From Periplaneta americana (lineage: Eukaryota; Arthropoda; Insecta; Blattodea; Blattidae): a stretch of DNA of 64,000 bases. Shown here in pieces: positions 1-10,483 of the stretch (position 1 is the stretch's first letter; each line of letters opens with the position of its first letter). Location of the stretch: positions 176,516,168-176,580,167 of the forward strand of contig NC_091128.1 in NCBI RefSeq assembly GCF_040183065.1. Direction: 5' to 3'. The notes under the pieces were generated by a model. The model worked only from the letters and a program-made list of their open reading frames with translations, was not told the origin of the DNA and did not search any database. The position numbers and the translations under genes were made by a program.

Positions 1-48
1 TCCAGATCGGCAGACAAGCTCCTTAGCCGACTGAGCTATGCCGGTGGC
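1..48 (-). mobile_element. tRNA-derived SINE head, cut by the window edge
   Basis: Read on the minus strand this begins GCCACCGGCATAGCTCAG and contains a pol III A-box-like TAGCTCAGTCGG. That is the tRNA-like head of a SINE; the B box and body would lie left of base 1. It abuts the end of the endonuclease-coding fragment of a LINE (position about 50 upward), so it probably inserted into that LINE. The family resembles a SINE I associate with cockroaches (recollection, not searched). The 26036-26192 copy appears to carry the body of the same family. Confidence 0.6.
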
Positions 49-49
49 T

Positions 50-733
50 CTCGTAGTGGACTGTTACATCGACTACGAGAATCCTGCCCTCGTCTGTTAG
101 GAGAAGGTCAGGTTTGCATCTTTCTTCACCAACGAGGTGCTCTGGCTCTCTAGATACGTTAAACCTGTGGGTTTCGGCCTATTCTCTCTATGATGGCATT
201 GTGCCTGGGCATTTGTAGACCCTTGCCGGATATACATTCTCTGATCACGTGCCCTAGCACTTTTGGCTTTGATTTGCTGTTGTGGCAAAGGATTGATTTT
301 TGTTTATCTGCTCTCACTAGGACTACGTTGACGTCGTTCATGTTGATTCTAAGCTTAAAGGCGTTGATGTACCTCTTAGAACACAACACGTTAGGGCAGT
401 AGTGTCAGAGTTGTAAGCTCCAATACCGGTTGTGGAGCTAGATCAGAGCTTGAACTTGCTTATGTCTGCGGAAACACTGGAGCACGAAAGCAGTCTAGTG
501 GAGCGCTCCGCTCCGTTTAGTCCCTGTCTGACATCGCTGCGTTAGGATCATAGAACCAGGAATTTGCCACAGAGTCATTGTTAAAATATTGTACTCCTTG
601 ATCCTGGGACTTTAGTTTACACCAGTCCTCTCTCTCTGTATCTTTGATTCTGTTCCTGGCTTTCACCAACGCAGCCGGCATCATTGGGTAACAAAGTCTA
701 AGATTTTGCAATTCATTTTGATTAATTTTCAGA
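50..733 (-). pseudogene. R2-type LINE relic: post-RT linker, zinc finger and restriction-like endonuclease end
   Basis: On the minus strand, discontinuous frames follow the C-terminal layout of non-LTR retrotransposons with a restriction-like endonuclease (R2/NeSL/Hero type). From high to low coordinates there is a linker (LVKARNRIKDTEREDW, about 660 to 600), then a segment YINAFKLRIN (about 370 to 340). A degenerate zinc-finger-like stretch follows, with CHNSKSKPKVLGHVIREC and RHNAIIERI (about 300 to 190). Last is an endonuclease motif KPDLLL...VVDVTVHYE (about 115 to 52), the KPD...D pattern of this nuclease family. Frameshifts and stops separate the pieces, so it is dead. It is colinear with the fragments at 1638-1891 and 2114-2520 and was probably one element before later insertions. 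Confidence 0.7.
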
Positions 734-745
734 AAAGTCTATGAT
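734..745. repeat. probable target-site duplication, left copy
   Basis: AAAGTCTATGAT here matches AAAGCCTAAGAT at 1626-1637 in 10 of 12 positions. The two flank the Penelope-like inverted pair, consistent with a decayed 12-bp target duplication made when it entered the LINE. Confidence 0.5.
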
Positions 746-820
746 ATATAATACGAATATTTATTTTCAGTCAATGACTTTACTATCAATATATGTAAGG
801 TGCGAGTCCTTACATGATTT

Positions 821-875
821 AATATTGTATGAACGTTTTCATCGGTTTCATACCGACATCATCAGATACAACATT
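821..875 (-). ncRNA. hammerhead-ribozyme-like motif, left arm
   Basis: Minus strand. The core CTGATGA lies at 865-859 and GAAA at 840-837. Stem II can form between GTCGGT and ACCGAT. Stem III is the minimal AAC/GTT. The predicted cleavage base is the C at 831. Stem I pairs 866-875 with 821-830 (10 bp including one G-U). One extra U sits between the core and stem II, which departs from the usual closing G-C. Activity is not known. Confidence 0.6.
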
Positions 876-1492
876 CTATATAGCAATATCGTCACTAACA
901 GGTACATATGTCTCTACAACCAAAATACAGTATATATTAATAAGCATACAATATGATAAAAACATGATAAAAACCAATATAATTAGGACATAAATATGTC
1001 TTTCTTGTGTGACTACACCCTACTGTCAAATGATTAAAAGCACACGTGTGATTACAATACTTGTACAAATATGTTTGCAGGTCTTCACTGATAAAATAAT
1101 AAAAAATAAAATTAAATCTGTATACTATATTGTGTGAAGAGATGCATTACAGTCTTTGAACTATGTTAACTGATTTGTTTGTACCCGTATTCTTGTTATC
1201 TCATTACTTCATGTCTTTTCACCTTCCAAATGTATGTACGTCATAGTATATAGACTGAGGTTGTGCCTTGAGTCTAATTATTCAAAGTTGTTATGGATAT
1301 CATTTGTATACGACGATATATTTCAATATTAGGTTGTCTTATGATGTTGCTTTGCGGCATATGCTTGAACGTGCATTATGAGCGGTGAGAGCGGTGAAGA
1401 GCATGTTTTTATCATATTGTATGCTTATTAATATATATTGTATTTTGGTTGTAGAGACATATGTACCTGTTAGTGATGATATTGCTATATAG

Positions 1493-1547
1493 AATGTTGT
1501 ATCTGATGATGTTGGTATGAAACTGACGAAAACGTTCATACAATATT
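1493..1547 (+). ncRNA. hammerhead-ribozyme-like motif, right arm
   Basis: Plus strand. The core CTGATGA is at 1503-1509 and GAAA at 1528-1531. Stem II pairs GTTGGT with ACTGAC (G-U pairs allowed). Stem III is a three-pair AAC/GTT formed by 1531-1533 and 1534-1536, with no loop. Cleavage is expected after C1537. Stem I pairs 1493-1502 with 1538-1547. Very short stem III is typical of the hammerheads reported from Penelope-like elements. Confidence 0.65.
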
Positions 1548-1637
1548 AAATCATATAATGTAAGGACTCGCACCTTACATATATTGATAGTAAAGTCATT
1601 GACTGAAAATAAATATTCGTATTATAAAGCCTAAGAT

Positions 1638-1891
1638 GGTTTTGGGGCTCTGCATTGGCGATTTTGAAGCCTGCCATCGCCAATTGCAGTGCATATTCCT
1701 GGATCTCTCCTTCCAGAGAGGGCCATCCTCGTCCTGAGATTAGACAATACCACCATCGTTGTCAAGTGGAGTATTCCCATTCCTCCATCCCTTAAACTGC
1801 AGTATAAAACATGATTAGTGGTTCTGGGATGGAGGTGCAGTATGGATTTGAAAATTTGCTGTAGTTTATTGTCTGCATCATTTAAATTGCA
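1638..1891 (-). pseudogene. R2-type LINE relic: region after the reverse transcriptase
   Basis: Minus-strand translation gives NLNDADNKLQQIFKSI, then a post-RT segment with RDGGMGILHL, a pattern typical of the region between RT and endonuclease in R2-type LINEs. It continues the frame order from 2114-2520 and leads into 50-733. The SINE at 1892-2113 splits it from its upstream part and the Penelope-like insertion splits it from the downstream part. Confidence 0.65.
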
Positions 1892-2113
1892 GTCGACCTG
1901 GTTGGCGAGTAGGTATAGCGCTGGCCTTCTATGCCGAAGGTTGCGGGCCAGGTCGATGGTATTTAAGTGTGCTTAAATGCGACAGGCTCATGTCAGTAGA
2001 TTTACTGGCATGTAAAAGAACTCCTGCGGGACAAAATTCCGGCACATCTGGCGACGCTGATATAACCTCTGCAGTTGCGAGCGTTGTTAAATAAAACATA
2101 ACATTTTAACATT
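1892..2113 (+). mobile_element. tRNA-derived SINE inserted in the LINE, B box deleted
   Basis: The copy starts GTCGACCTGGTTGGCGAG, has an A-box-like region (GGTATAGCGCTGG) and a body ending in GTTGTTAAATAAAACATAAC. The expected tRNA B box between GGTTGCGG and GCCAGGTCGATGG is missing, so this copy probably cannot be transcribed by pol III. It is flanked by TTAAATTGCA (1882-1891) and TTAAGTTGCA (2114-2123), a target duplication. I recognise the family from other hemimetabolous insects; not searched. Confidence 0.75.
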
Positions 2114-2520
2114 TTAAGTTGCATAATACCATATCGTGCAAAAATTTGGGAATAATAATATATTGCGTGATGAGCCTGACTTTTTGGGGTGGTTTAATGC
2201 CAGCAGGCTCTTGACTCTCATCACAGCCTTAACAAGCTTCTGACTCTGGGCATCGTCTTTTAGGCCTTTAGCTAAAGTGTTTGTGATGCCCAGTTAACCT
2301 ACTGGGGTGGAAGGGTCTACACCAGGAATGACCTTGCCACCCAGAGAAAGCTTGGGGTCCCTTACCATCCCTGTTTTCTTTCTGGAATCAAGTAGGAATG
2401 CTCGCGATTTAAGCAGATTCAGTTTCATGCCAAAGTAGGCATGGAGTAATAATAATCCTAAATAGGCACAAACTTCACGTTTTTTATTCGCTGTAGTCAT
2501 TAAGCCTTTGAAGGTCATAT
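2114..2520 (-). pseudogene. R2-type LINE relic: reverse transcriptase palm/thumb fragment
   Basis: The minus strand encodes a degenerate RT segment: GMKLNLLKSRAFLLDSRKKT, then DPKLSLGGKVIPG, LGI and LAKGLKDDAQ, and after a frame change IPKFLHDMVLCNLN. This order (KS-F motif, strand-rich linker, YLGI-like motif) is what follows the catalytic YADD box in R2-type elements. The YADD box itself is not recognisable upstream. Stops and frame changes show it is dead. It is colinear with 1638-1891 and 50-733. Confidence 0.65.
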
Positions 2521-3400
2521 GCAGGAGATTTGCAGTCGAGAATAGTGTATTAACATTATACTTCGAAGTGCATTAATCTAGAAAATTATATCAAGCTTGC
2601 TATAAAATAGTCCTCTACCCTCGTTAGAGTTCGTTATCATTTTAAGCATAGCAAAATGCAACAGATGTGTTAAATGTTTAATATTATATTAAAAAATAAA
2701 TTAAAAAAAATATAAGAGATGTATTTCACATACACAGAGTATAGTATCTAGATCAGACGTCTCAATAGGGCCTTCTCGGAGCACTTCCTCCTCTTTCTCT
2801 TTTTTAATGTAAGAGTGGAACAAGATTCGGGACCAGTTCGTGTATCTCCGGAAGACGTCATTGACCGCGACGTTTGAATAAACATCTGCAACCGCTACGA
2901 TGTTGTGTCCATCTCCGAGGAAAGAATGTCCTTATTACCGCAAATGTATGAAGAAATAAAAGTTTTTGTAGGGAAAGCGAAATTGTGAGAGTCGAAAGTT
3001 TCAGTGGGTAACTCTTACCACTTTATTAATCTAAAATTTATCGTTACCTAATTTGAATCAAGACCAATGTAACAAATATAATGAAGTACTGAAGGACTTG
3101 AGAAAAGAATTTGAAACCAGATTTAAGATTTGAATAGTTCTAATTTAAAATAAATGTTTATGAATTTCTAAGATGTTTTGGTTATTTTTAATTATTGAAA
3201 ACATTACGAAACATATTATTTAATTATTATTGTAATGAATATATTAATATTGGCATATCATAAGAATGCGTACTTTAACAACCAAAAAGTTTAATAATTG
3301 TAATATTATTATTATTTAATTGAATTTTATTTTATTAAATATAGTATAAACTTAAAAGAAAAAAAAAGATACCAAAAACCATTTACTAGAAATGAATTAT
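2521..3400. other. AT-rich stretch without recognisable genes
   Basis: The sequence is strongly AT-rich with poly-A and TAA/TTA-rich patches. No sustained frame, splice pair or familiar repeat was seen. Confidence 0.6.
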
Positions 3401-3516
3401 TGTTGTTGTTTAGTCAACTGTCCGAAGACACCTCTCAACCTCACAAGTGATACCAACAAGGCGCCACTTATGAGGTAACCAGGCCAGGAGATAATGGGGT
3501 AGGGTGGCCAGTTCTT
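3401..3516 (-). repeat. Dispersed SINE-like repeat, copy 1
   Basis: On the minus strand it reads GAACTGGCCACCCTACCCCA and ends GACTAAACAACAACA. It is a diverged copy of the repeat at 30836-30945 on the opposite strand. No tRNA boxes are visible in this part. Confidence 0.65.
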
Positions 3517-5141
3517 TGTGCTTAAATAATTACGTAACACATATAATTCTTCATGCTTCAGATGTCTTCTTTTTACTTATTGATATATAATTAGAAAATA
3601 AATTTATTATTATTATTATTAATATTAATATTGCAAACTACTTAAGAAATTCCTTCCGAAAACAACCGTCTATTGTGACAGTACAACTCAAAAGTGCAGC
3701 TTTGTGGCATTTCTCCCCCGACAGTTACAACTTAGCTCGCTCATGCGTGTGACATTAATCAGCGATCGGCTATGTTCGGGTATTGCGCTTATCTCTTCAG
3801 CTGACTACACTATCTACACTTGCTCTCTGTAACAACTTTTATGCGTTGGCCTTGAGACGCCTGATCTAGATTACTGATTGTTTTTTCTTTCTCCCAATTG
3901 TCAGAGATGTTCTGGCAGTCGGTCAGCTGTTGGTGTGATGAGATACTCTTCATTGTGTGCTCTGGTTGTACTATTGGTATCGTTGTAATAACACATGCCT
4001 ATCTTACTCTTCCCGAATATATCAATCCTTAATAAGAGTGCATAAAACTGAATGATTGCGTGAAATGACTTAACAAATATCATGAACAAAATAAAATCTT
4101 AAAAAGGTTACATTCCTTATACATGTAATTAATATGAAAGCCTGTGAATGCACTAGTGGAGTATATATTGTGTCCGAGCCATCTGGTTAGTTGACTCTAG
4201 GTTTGTTGTACATAGGGAATAGCCAGTAACATGGGAGTGTTGGGTGCACGCACTGATGCCAAATTGAAAGTCTGATATTCATATTTAGTCCCAATCCCTC
4301 ACTAGAATGTAAAGAACATTTTAAGACTAAAATTTATCTCAAAAGTAAAACCATTTTCTGCATGTAACAATATTAGTGGTTTAATTTTGTAACACAATAT
4401 GTAATCTGAAAATATTTAAGCAACTTCAAAATTATTCTACTTTACAGGATGAAATTATAATGATGTAAATTGCAATATGTTACAAATACTATCTGCTAAT
4501 ATTATACAAAATAAAAAACATCCTCTTTAAGTATTCATGTTTTACATGCTTCCCATAAGTCCATCATTTCCTGCGTGTAGTCACTTTCGTTTTCAGATGT
4601 GAAATCTGCATGCTAAGGCCCTTCTGATTGTTACATGTAACACCTGACAAAGCAAAGATCATAGAGATGTTCATTTGTCAGGCCTGATAGTTACAGGCCT
4701 GATATAAGGAACTTCAAAACATTGTTTTTAATTTGTTAAAATAGGAATGAAAGAAGTGTGAAATATATTTACAATGAATGTATATGATAATATCCTAAAT
4801 GATCACCTTACTGTGCTTCATTTTTTGGACAGAGGAAAACTACCTGCCAGATTTTTAAACAGTTGCATCCCCTCCAGTTCAAGGTGGAGTTACGGTATAG
4901 GATTGAATGCTTGGTAAATAAATAAGGCAAAAAAAAGCGTTAAAGATGATTTTCAAACTTATGTTAAACAATGCCTGGTGTACTTGTTTCTGATTAATCT
5001 TGAGTTAGGTTGGCATTTGTCGCCATCACCACCACCATTATCATCACTTCCTAAAGATCTAATAAACTGGCCTAAAGAGTTTTTGTCCCACTCACCGTAA
5101 AAATTTTAAAATTTTCCGCACTTCTTGCATATGTGCAGGTC
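3517..5141. other. AT-rich stretch without recognisable genes
   Basis: Nothing beyond a short TTA run (about 3605-3640) and a CAC/CAT-rich patch (about 5025-5047) was seen. Short open frames here look like chance. Confidence 0.55.
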
Positions 5142-5145
5142 TTAA

Positions 5146-7294
5146 GGGGTTACATACACTTTCCGCCCTTAAAAGCTAGGTTTCATAGTTTTATTCCTTC
5201 ATATCCTTAAAGGGGATGTTGGGTGAAGTTTCTGTTTTCTACATTTTTCAAGCTAAGTCCTTGATTTTTTTGTATCACGGTGTGATAGATAATGATGTGG
5301 TGAAGTTTCATTTCTGTGAGTTAATTATTTTCTGAGGTATTAAAAATATTTTGAAAAAATTTGCGTATTTCAACACGAAATGTGTCGCTCAATTTTTTAG
5401 TACAATATTTGAAATTTTTTTTTTGCAAGACCAGTGGCATATTTAGAAAAACATCACACATCAGTTTTTCTATATCTTTACTACAAAAGGGGGAAAATTT
5501 TTTTTATAAACACTGCATACCTAAAAATAGAAATTTTCGATTGCCACTATAAATATATAATTTTTTATATCAGAAAGTATTAATTTAATCATAAAACCTA
5601 TGCGCTACTTTGTTATCCACAACATGCAGTAAAAATTTCATGGTCATAACATCAAAATTGTAAGAGCCTTTACACTTGAACGAGACGAAATGTGCTGAAA
5701 AAAAGTGTGAGGAAACAGCTTGTAAAATTTGAATGGAATTGCAAGTTCAAGGTTGCAGCCATTTATATATTGCGTAATTTTTATGCTTTCGAGTGCCGCA
5801 GAGCATTGAAACTAATTTGCTTAACATATAAATAAGACATTGATGGTTCATTTTTTACAAGAAAACGAAAATGCGATTTTTTACTGAAAATGGCCAAAAT
5901 TTCGCCCCTCACCCCCTTTAAGCCCTATTTTGATGGAATGTCATATATTTGCTCTTCAGTTTAAAAGATAAAATATTTGCTTATATGAAAAGTTTTTGGA
6001 ATTGTAAATTTTCAAAATCTTCATTCTGCAGTTTGAACTAAACTGCTATGAAAAAATTACTCCCACGATCTTTAATCCCCCCCCCCCCCCTCTTAAAGGT
6101 AACATTCATATTAACAAGTCCTAGCTCGGAGGTTACAATATCTGCACTGTAAGAGAAATAAAAAAATTTTTCTTCATGTATTCAAATTTGCCAGCCAGTT
6201 TTTTTTTCTGTTAAAGATTGAGCTACAGTTTTTCGATCTCACTAAGAGAAAGAATCATGCAAAATTCAATACAATTATCTAAAATAAGTTGAGAAGACAT
6301 GATTTAAACAGTAACAGGGTTGGGGATTGGAGCATGGGGAACCATTTCAAAATTGTTTGCCGATATCTGGATATCAATGAGATTAGATACAGCATTCCTC
6401 CTCCGTTTGGCCATTATCACTGTTAAGGGATCTGTTTCAATTTTGAGACATTATCTTTATGGATTTAACAATGTGTTTTATTTACGAATAGGTTGATCAT
6501 ATGTATAATTAAAAAAATTGTAAACTTTGTGTTTTAGTTTGTAAACAAAACATTTTATAGTCGCTAAATTTAATTGTTTATAACACTTTGTCCTTATGGA
6601 AACTCTTGAATAACGAAAGTTTGTAGCAATAAATTACTTTAAAAATGCAGTTTTCATAAAATAAGCAATAAAATTACAATTGCTGACTGGTATTGTATGT
6701 ACATAGTAGTTGTGGTAGTAGTTTGTTGTCCAGGAACTTGGATTGTCTCCATTTTATTTACATGGCAAGATATTTAACAAAAAAGCCGCCCTAAATAAAG
6801 GTTCAAATAGATCGGCCTACTAATCAATTCATAAAGAATAATCATTAAAACCAATTGTGTGACAATTTGAAAGGAAAAAGAAAACATTGAGATAAATGAT
6901 ACGAAAACATAGGAAATCATTTACAATAAAAGTTTGTTGGATACAAATGATTACTAATTACAGCTAAGGTTGATTTTAACACATGAGATCCTATGGCATC
7001 AATCGTTGCATCAGAAATGTTAAATTGTTTAAGTTGATTTAAAGTTTCTCGTGGGATCGTGCCACGGGCACCGAACATGAGCCCAGAAACTGTCCAATGT
7101 GTGATGTGGTATTGTGCTCCAAGATGCTGACAACAAGGCTCATATATGACTTGTTTTTCACGACACACCTCTTGGTCTATTTTTTGTAGATATTATAAAA
7201 TTTCTTTCACAGATATAAGGCTAAGAGTTCATATTAAATTAATATAAAAAAATGAAAAATAATTTTTTTTACCCTTGAAGGTGTATGTAATCCA
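5146..7294. mobile_element. Putative 2.15-kb element with terminal inverted repeats between TTAA sites
   Basis: TTAA at 5142-5145 is followed by GGGGTTACATACACTTTC. The complement of the right side reads TTAA (7298-7295) then TGGATTACATACACCTTC. The ends therefore match in 15 of 18 positions and sit directly inside TTAA, the target used by piggyBac-type transposons. The interior is AT-rich with a run of 14 C at about 6077-6090 and no recognisable piggyBac transposase. It may be a non-autonomous element. Confidence 0.4.
6917..7190 (-). pseudogene. Retroelement-like C-terminal fragment, low confidence
   Basis: A minus-strand open stretch of 83 codons contains QHLGAQYHITHW, then GLMFGARGTIP and a C-terminal helix-like segment ending SNHLY. 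I have a weak impression of the terminal domain of insect non-LTR retrotransposons but cannot name a family. It lies inside the right end of the putative TTAA element. There is no upstream RT nearby, so it is a fragment at best. Confidence 0.3.
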
Positions 7295-7319
7295 TTAATC
7301 CAGTTGTCACAGAACAGAC

Positions 7320-7720
7320 AGTTTTGAATGCCCATAGTAAATTTGATACACAAAAAATATTTTTAGTCTGTTGCCAATTAATTCAATAGGATTGAATTCG
7401 CAGTGATATGGTGACAATCACACAATTGCATGTCCGTGATCTTCAGCTATTTTATCAGTAACATATGCCTTTATTTTTTTTTTTGTAATGACTGTTTTAT
7501 TTTTTCTTTCGTGCTGGAATTGGGAGCTTTGGACAGTTCCTGTGAATAATAATTGATCTTGTCTGTAACTGGCAGAGTTGGGAAGGCGCTGATGCAGAAA
7601 CCATTTTTTTAACCGAACACTATCCTTCTCTTCATGATAGTCTTCAGTTGATTTAAGATTCAAATAATAGCAGAGCATTGCATACAAATATTTTACATTT
7701 CCCTTGCATGCAATGTGATC
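7320..7720 (-). pseudogene. Tc1/mariner-superfamily transposase C-terminal relic
   Basis: The minus-strand frame at 7687-7418 contains KIKAYVTDKIAEDHGHAIV and meets a TGA. The same frame then continues LSPYHCEFNPIELI, with a P-Y-H-C-x-x-N-P-I-E-L motif that surrounds the last catalytic acidic residue in DDE transposases of the IS630/Tc1/mariner superfamily. A segment EKDSVRLKKWFLHQRLP precedes it, as in that family. The premature stop and missing N-terminal two thirds mark it as dead. Confidence 0.65.
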
Positions 7721-8204
7721 ATTTTAGATCCTTTTCTAGTAGCTCTAAATGTTCTTTCAACACCTGATTAACCTTCCATTTTTAGCGTCATCATATTCAC
7801 TTTGAATATACATCTGAATATAATACGGTACAAGATTTATTTTGTTTCTGAGTGGACGTAATTTCCCCTTCCATTTATTAAAAAATTCATGAAGCACAGA
7901 AATCTGTATATGCAGTGCTTTTTTTTCTAGAGGAAAAGGTGGTAAAAGTATGTGTAAAATTTATTGGAGCAGCCGAGGAGATGATACTGCCCAATGCACT
8001 GGGAATTCAAGGCCTAAATGGTGTTAAATGAAAGTCTTATTAAAAACATAATTAACCTTTATTTTTTTTCACATTTTAATGTAGCTTTCAGAAGAAACGC
8101 AAATTAAATCCATATTAGTATAAATTGACACAGTTTGGGTTAACAAATCGGATCCATGTCCTTGTGAAATGTTTGTAAATAGCCTCCTCAGAAGTAATCT
8201 CTAA
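7721..8204. other. No recognisable feature
   Basis: AT-rich DNA. It may contain further decayed transposase sequence upstream of the 7320-7720 relic, but no motif could be supported. Confidence 0.4.
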
Positions 8205-8388
8205 GGGTGCTATTCATAGACATTTCGCAGCATGCGCTACGAGCGTACTAAGCTAGTCCCGGCTATCCACTGGTTACTAGTACAGAATTCAAATCATATC
8301 ATATCGCTAACACTGGTTTATGAATACGAAAAACGCTGATCATCCACCAGAAACCCACGCTAAAAATGTCTATGAATACGGCTCTCAG
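8205..8388. mobile_element. MITE-like element, about 184 bp
   Basis: The left end GCTATTCATAGACATTTCGC and the complement of the right end GTATTCATAGACATTTTTAG are inverted repeats of about 15-17 bp enclosing a short non-coding core. A clear target duplication was not found, so superfamily assignment is open. Confidence 0.5.
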
Positions 8389-9889
8389 AGTGCTGACTTA
8401 ACTTCATGAATGTTACTATTGAGTATTAATGCTTTAAAATAGTTTTGATATGGTACATATTCAGGTTTTATTTTTGTCACACAAGATTGGGATTTATTGT
8501 CTGTAAATGTGCTGTTACCAACTATTCTTTGAGCATGAATGTGTGCTTGTTTCATGACCCAGACATACCACAAGATCGTGACTTGTATTTGGGCTTGAAA
8601 TCTTGCCAATCTTTATACAATATCGAACTGTGCAGTTTAAATATCTCCCTCTTTGATTCATATGTGACGCAGTTGTAATCAGCAGTATATAGTGGACCTT
8701 GTCAGTCGCCTTTCTGAACTCTACAATTTGTTTCACATGCATTTATCAACATTAGACTGGCCACCAGACTCGATTGCCCTGCAAAGCAGGTCGAGATTGG
8801 TTCCCCTTGGTTAGAACATAAATTGTTAGCATCAGAACAGTCTGGCATGCGTGTGAACTTGAGAAAATGGCTCCCACATCTTATAGTTCGTCAGTTTCAT
8901 GTATTCTGTCAGTATAGTTCGCACTTTTTAAGTTCTAATATCCATTTATGAACATTGTTCGTACTGTGAAAATCTGTAGTCACATGCTTAAGGAAATGTG
9001 TAAAAAGCTGCAAATCGTTGCACGAAGTTCCTGGAGAGGACATGTTGGTGAATTGCAGATGTTGCCTGAAGAGTGCTCTCCAGCCTTGCTCTTGTTTCAG
9101 CAGTGAATAGCCAATAGCATCATCTGGTGAAGGACCACAAGCACATGAAACAGTACTAGGAAAAACACACGCACCTCAGGAAGGGCATTAGTAACAACAA
9201 TATTCATGCATTGACTTGTTATGAATAGTTTCTGTAATATATGAATAACCATGTCAAATGCTATTTATTTATTTTCGATCAATATCATTATCGAACTTGG
9301 TTTTAGTTCTTACTGTATGAAACTTGGTGAATTTGAGTTACATGGTTCCTAAAGACTTCTCTTGTGTATTGTGACTTTTATGTAAGTCTTATTTTAAAGT
9401 AATATTAAATATGTTTCTATTTCAAAGAGTGACTACTTGAGGTATGAGGATGAAACCTTTGACTTTGTTCCTTTTCCACGGTATAATAGACGTCTGCATT
9501 AGCGAGAGTGACTCATAGTTTAGTGAGCAAACTGTTTTTAGTAATTTAAGAGTGTGGTCCCAAAACGCCTTCAATCCATTTTTATGAAAGGACTGGTCTA
9601 TTTTTTTTTATCCTCCAGTCTACAGACTGAGCGAGATTTCAAGTGACATGCAAACACAACCTTTTAGACAAGAATTTATGTTGTTTTGGAAGAAAACCTG
9701 CTTAAAATATGATGGGAAGGCTCAAACATAATCATTATATGCCATTATAAAAATGGCCAAATGGACTGAGCGAATTTGGGATCTCACTTTTCAATTAACT
9801 CTGAACTGGCTTCATGGAAAATTTTAATGTAACTCGTGCTGTGGTGCCAATATGATTCCTGGACTTTCTCATGGCCTTGGAGCTATATT
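8389..9889. other. No recognisable feature
   Basis: Unique-looking AT-rich DNA. Overlapping short frames occur on both strands at 8385-8742, which is typical of chance. No splice-flanked exon was recognised. Confidence 0.45.
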
Positions 9890-10480
9890 TTAATCCTGGG
9901 GCTGATCCCACAGAGCTCTGAGGCATGTTACAAGTTTCTCATTTTTCCAATTGTCGCGTTTTCCGGCTCTGGGGCGCCCCCCCGCAGAGCCCCGAAGCAT
10001 GTTTCAATTTTCTCATTTTTCCACTTGCCGCGTTTTCCGGTGCTGGGGCGGTTCCCCCAGAGCCACGAGTTATGTTTGAAGTTTCTCTATTTTCAGGTTG
10101 CCGTGTTTATCGGCGTTGGGCAGCCCCCGCAGAGCCCCGAAACATGATTCAAGTTTATCTTTCTTCCCGTTCCAGCATTTTCCGCCACTGGGTAGGCCCC
10201 ACATGCCCCAGATGCATGTTTCAAGTTGGTCATTTTTGCGGTTGCCGCATTTTCCGGCGCTGGGGCGGCTCCCACTGAGCCCCGAGACATGTTCCAAGTC
10301 TCTCATTTTTCCGGTTGTTGCGTTTTCCCGCGCTGGTATGATCACGCGAAGCCCCGAGGTAATTTCAAGTTTCTCGTTTTTCCGGTTGCTGGGGCAGCCC
10401 CCGCATAGCCCCGATTCTTGTTTCAAGATTCTTTTTTCCTATTGCCGCGTTTTTCGCCTCTGGGGCCACACCGCAGGGCC
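9890..10480. repeat. Degenerate tandem repeat, period about 73-77 bp
   Basis: About eight diverged units are visible, each with a GCAGAGCCCCGA-like segment, a CATGTTTCAAGTTTCTCATT-like segment and a GTTTTCCGGCGCTGGGGC-like segment. Local GC content is far above the flanks. Long frames on both strands here arise from the repetition. The last unit runs directly into the 29-bp array. Confidence 0.8.
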
Positions 10481-10483
10481 TTC

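Larger units (their letters stand above)
746..1625. mobile_element. Inverted pair of Penelope-like element ends (two outward-facing hammerhead-bearing arms)
   Basis: The two ends of this 880-bp insertion are inverted copies of each other over roughly 230 bp (746 to about 975, and about 1393 to 1625). Both finish outward with a tail that includes AAATATTCGTATTAT or its complement. Each arm carries a hammerhead-ribozyme-like core (separate entries). Penelope-like retroelements are known to carry such ribozymes in terminal repeats that may lie in inverted orientation. The roughly 420-bp centre shows no coding potential. A fold-back DNA transposon is the alternative, but the imperfect 12-bp flanking duplication and the ribozymes favour a retroelement. 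The insertion splits the LINE at 50-2520. Confidence 0.55.

Noticed and set aside
50..2520. Insertion of an R2 element in 28S rDNA
   Set aside because: The endonuclease-type LINE is not flanked by rRNA sequence, so it is a dispersed or relocated relative.
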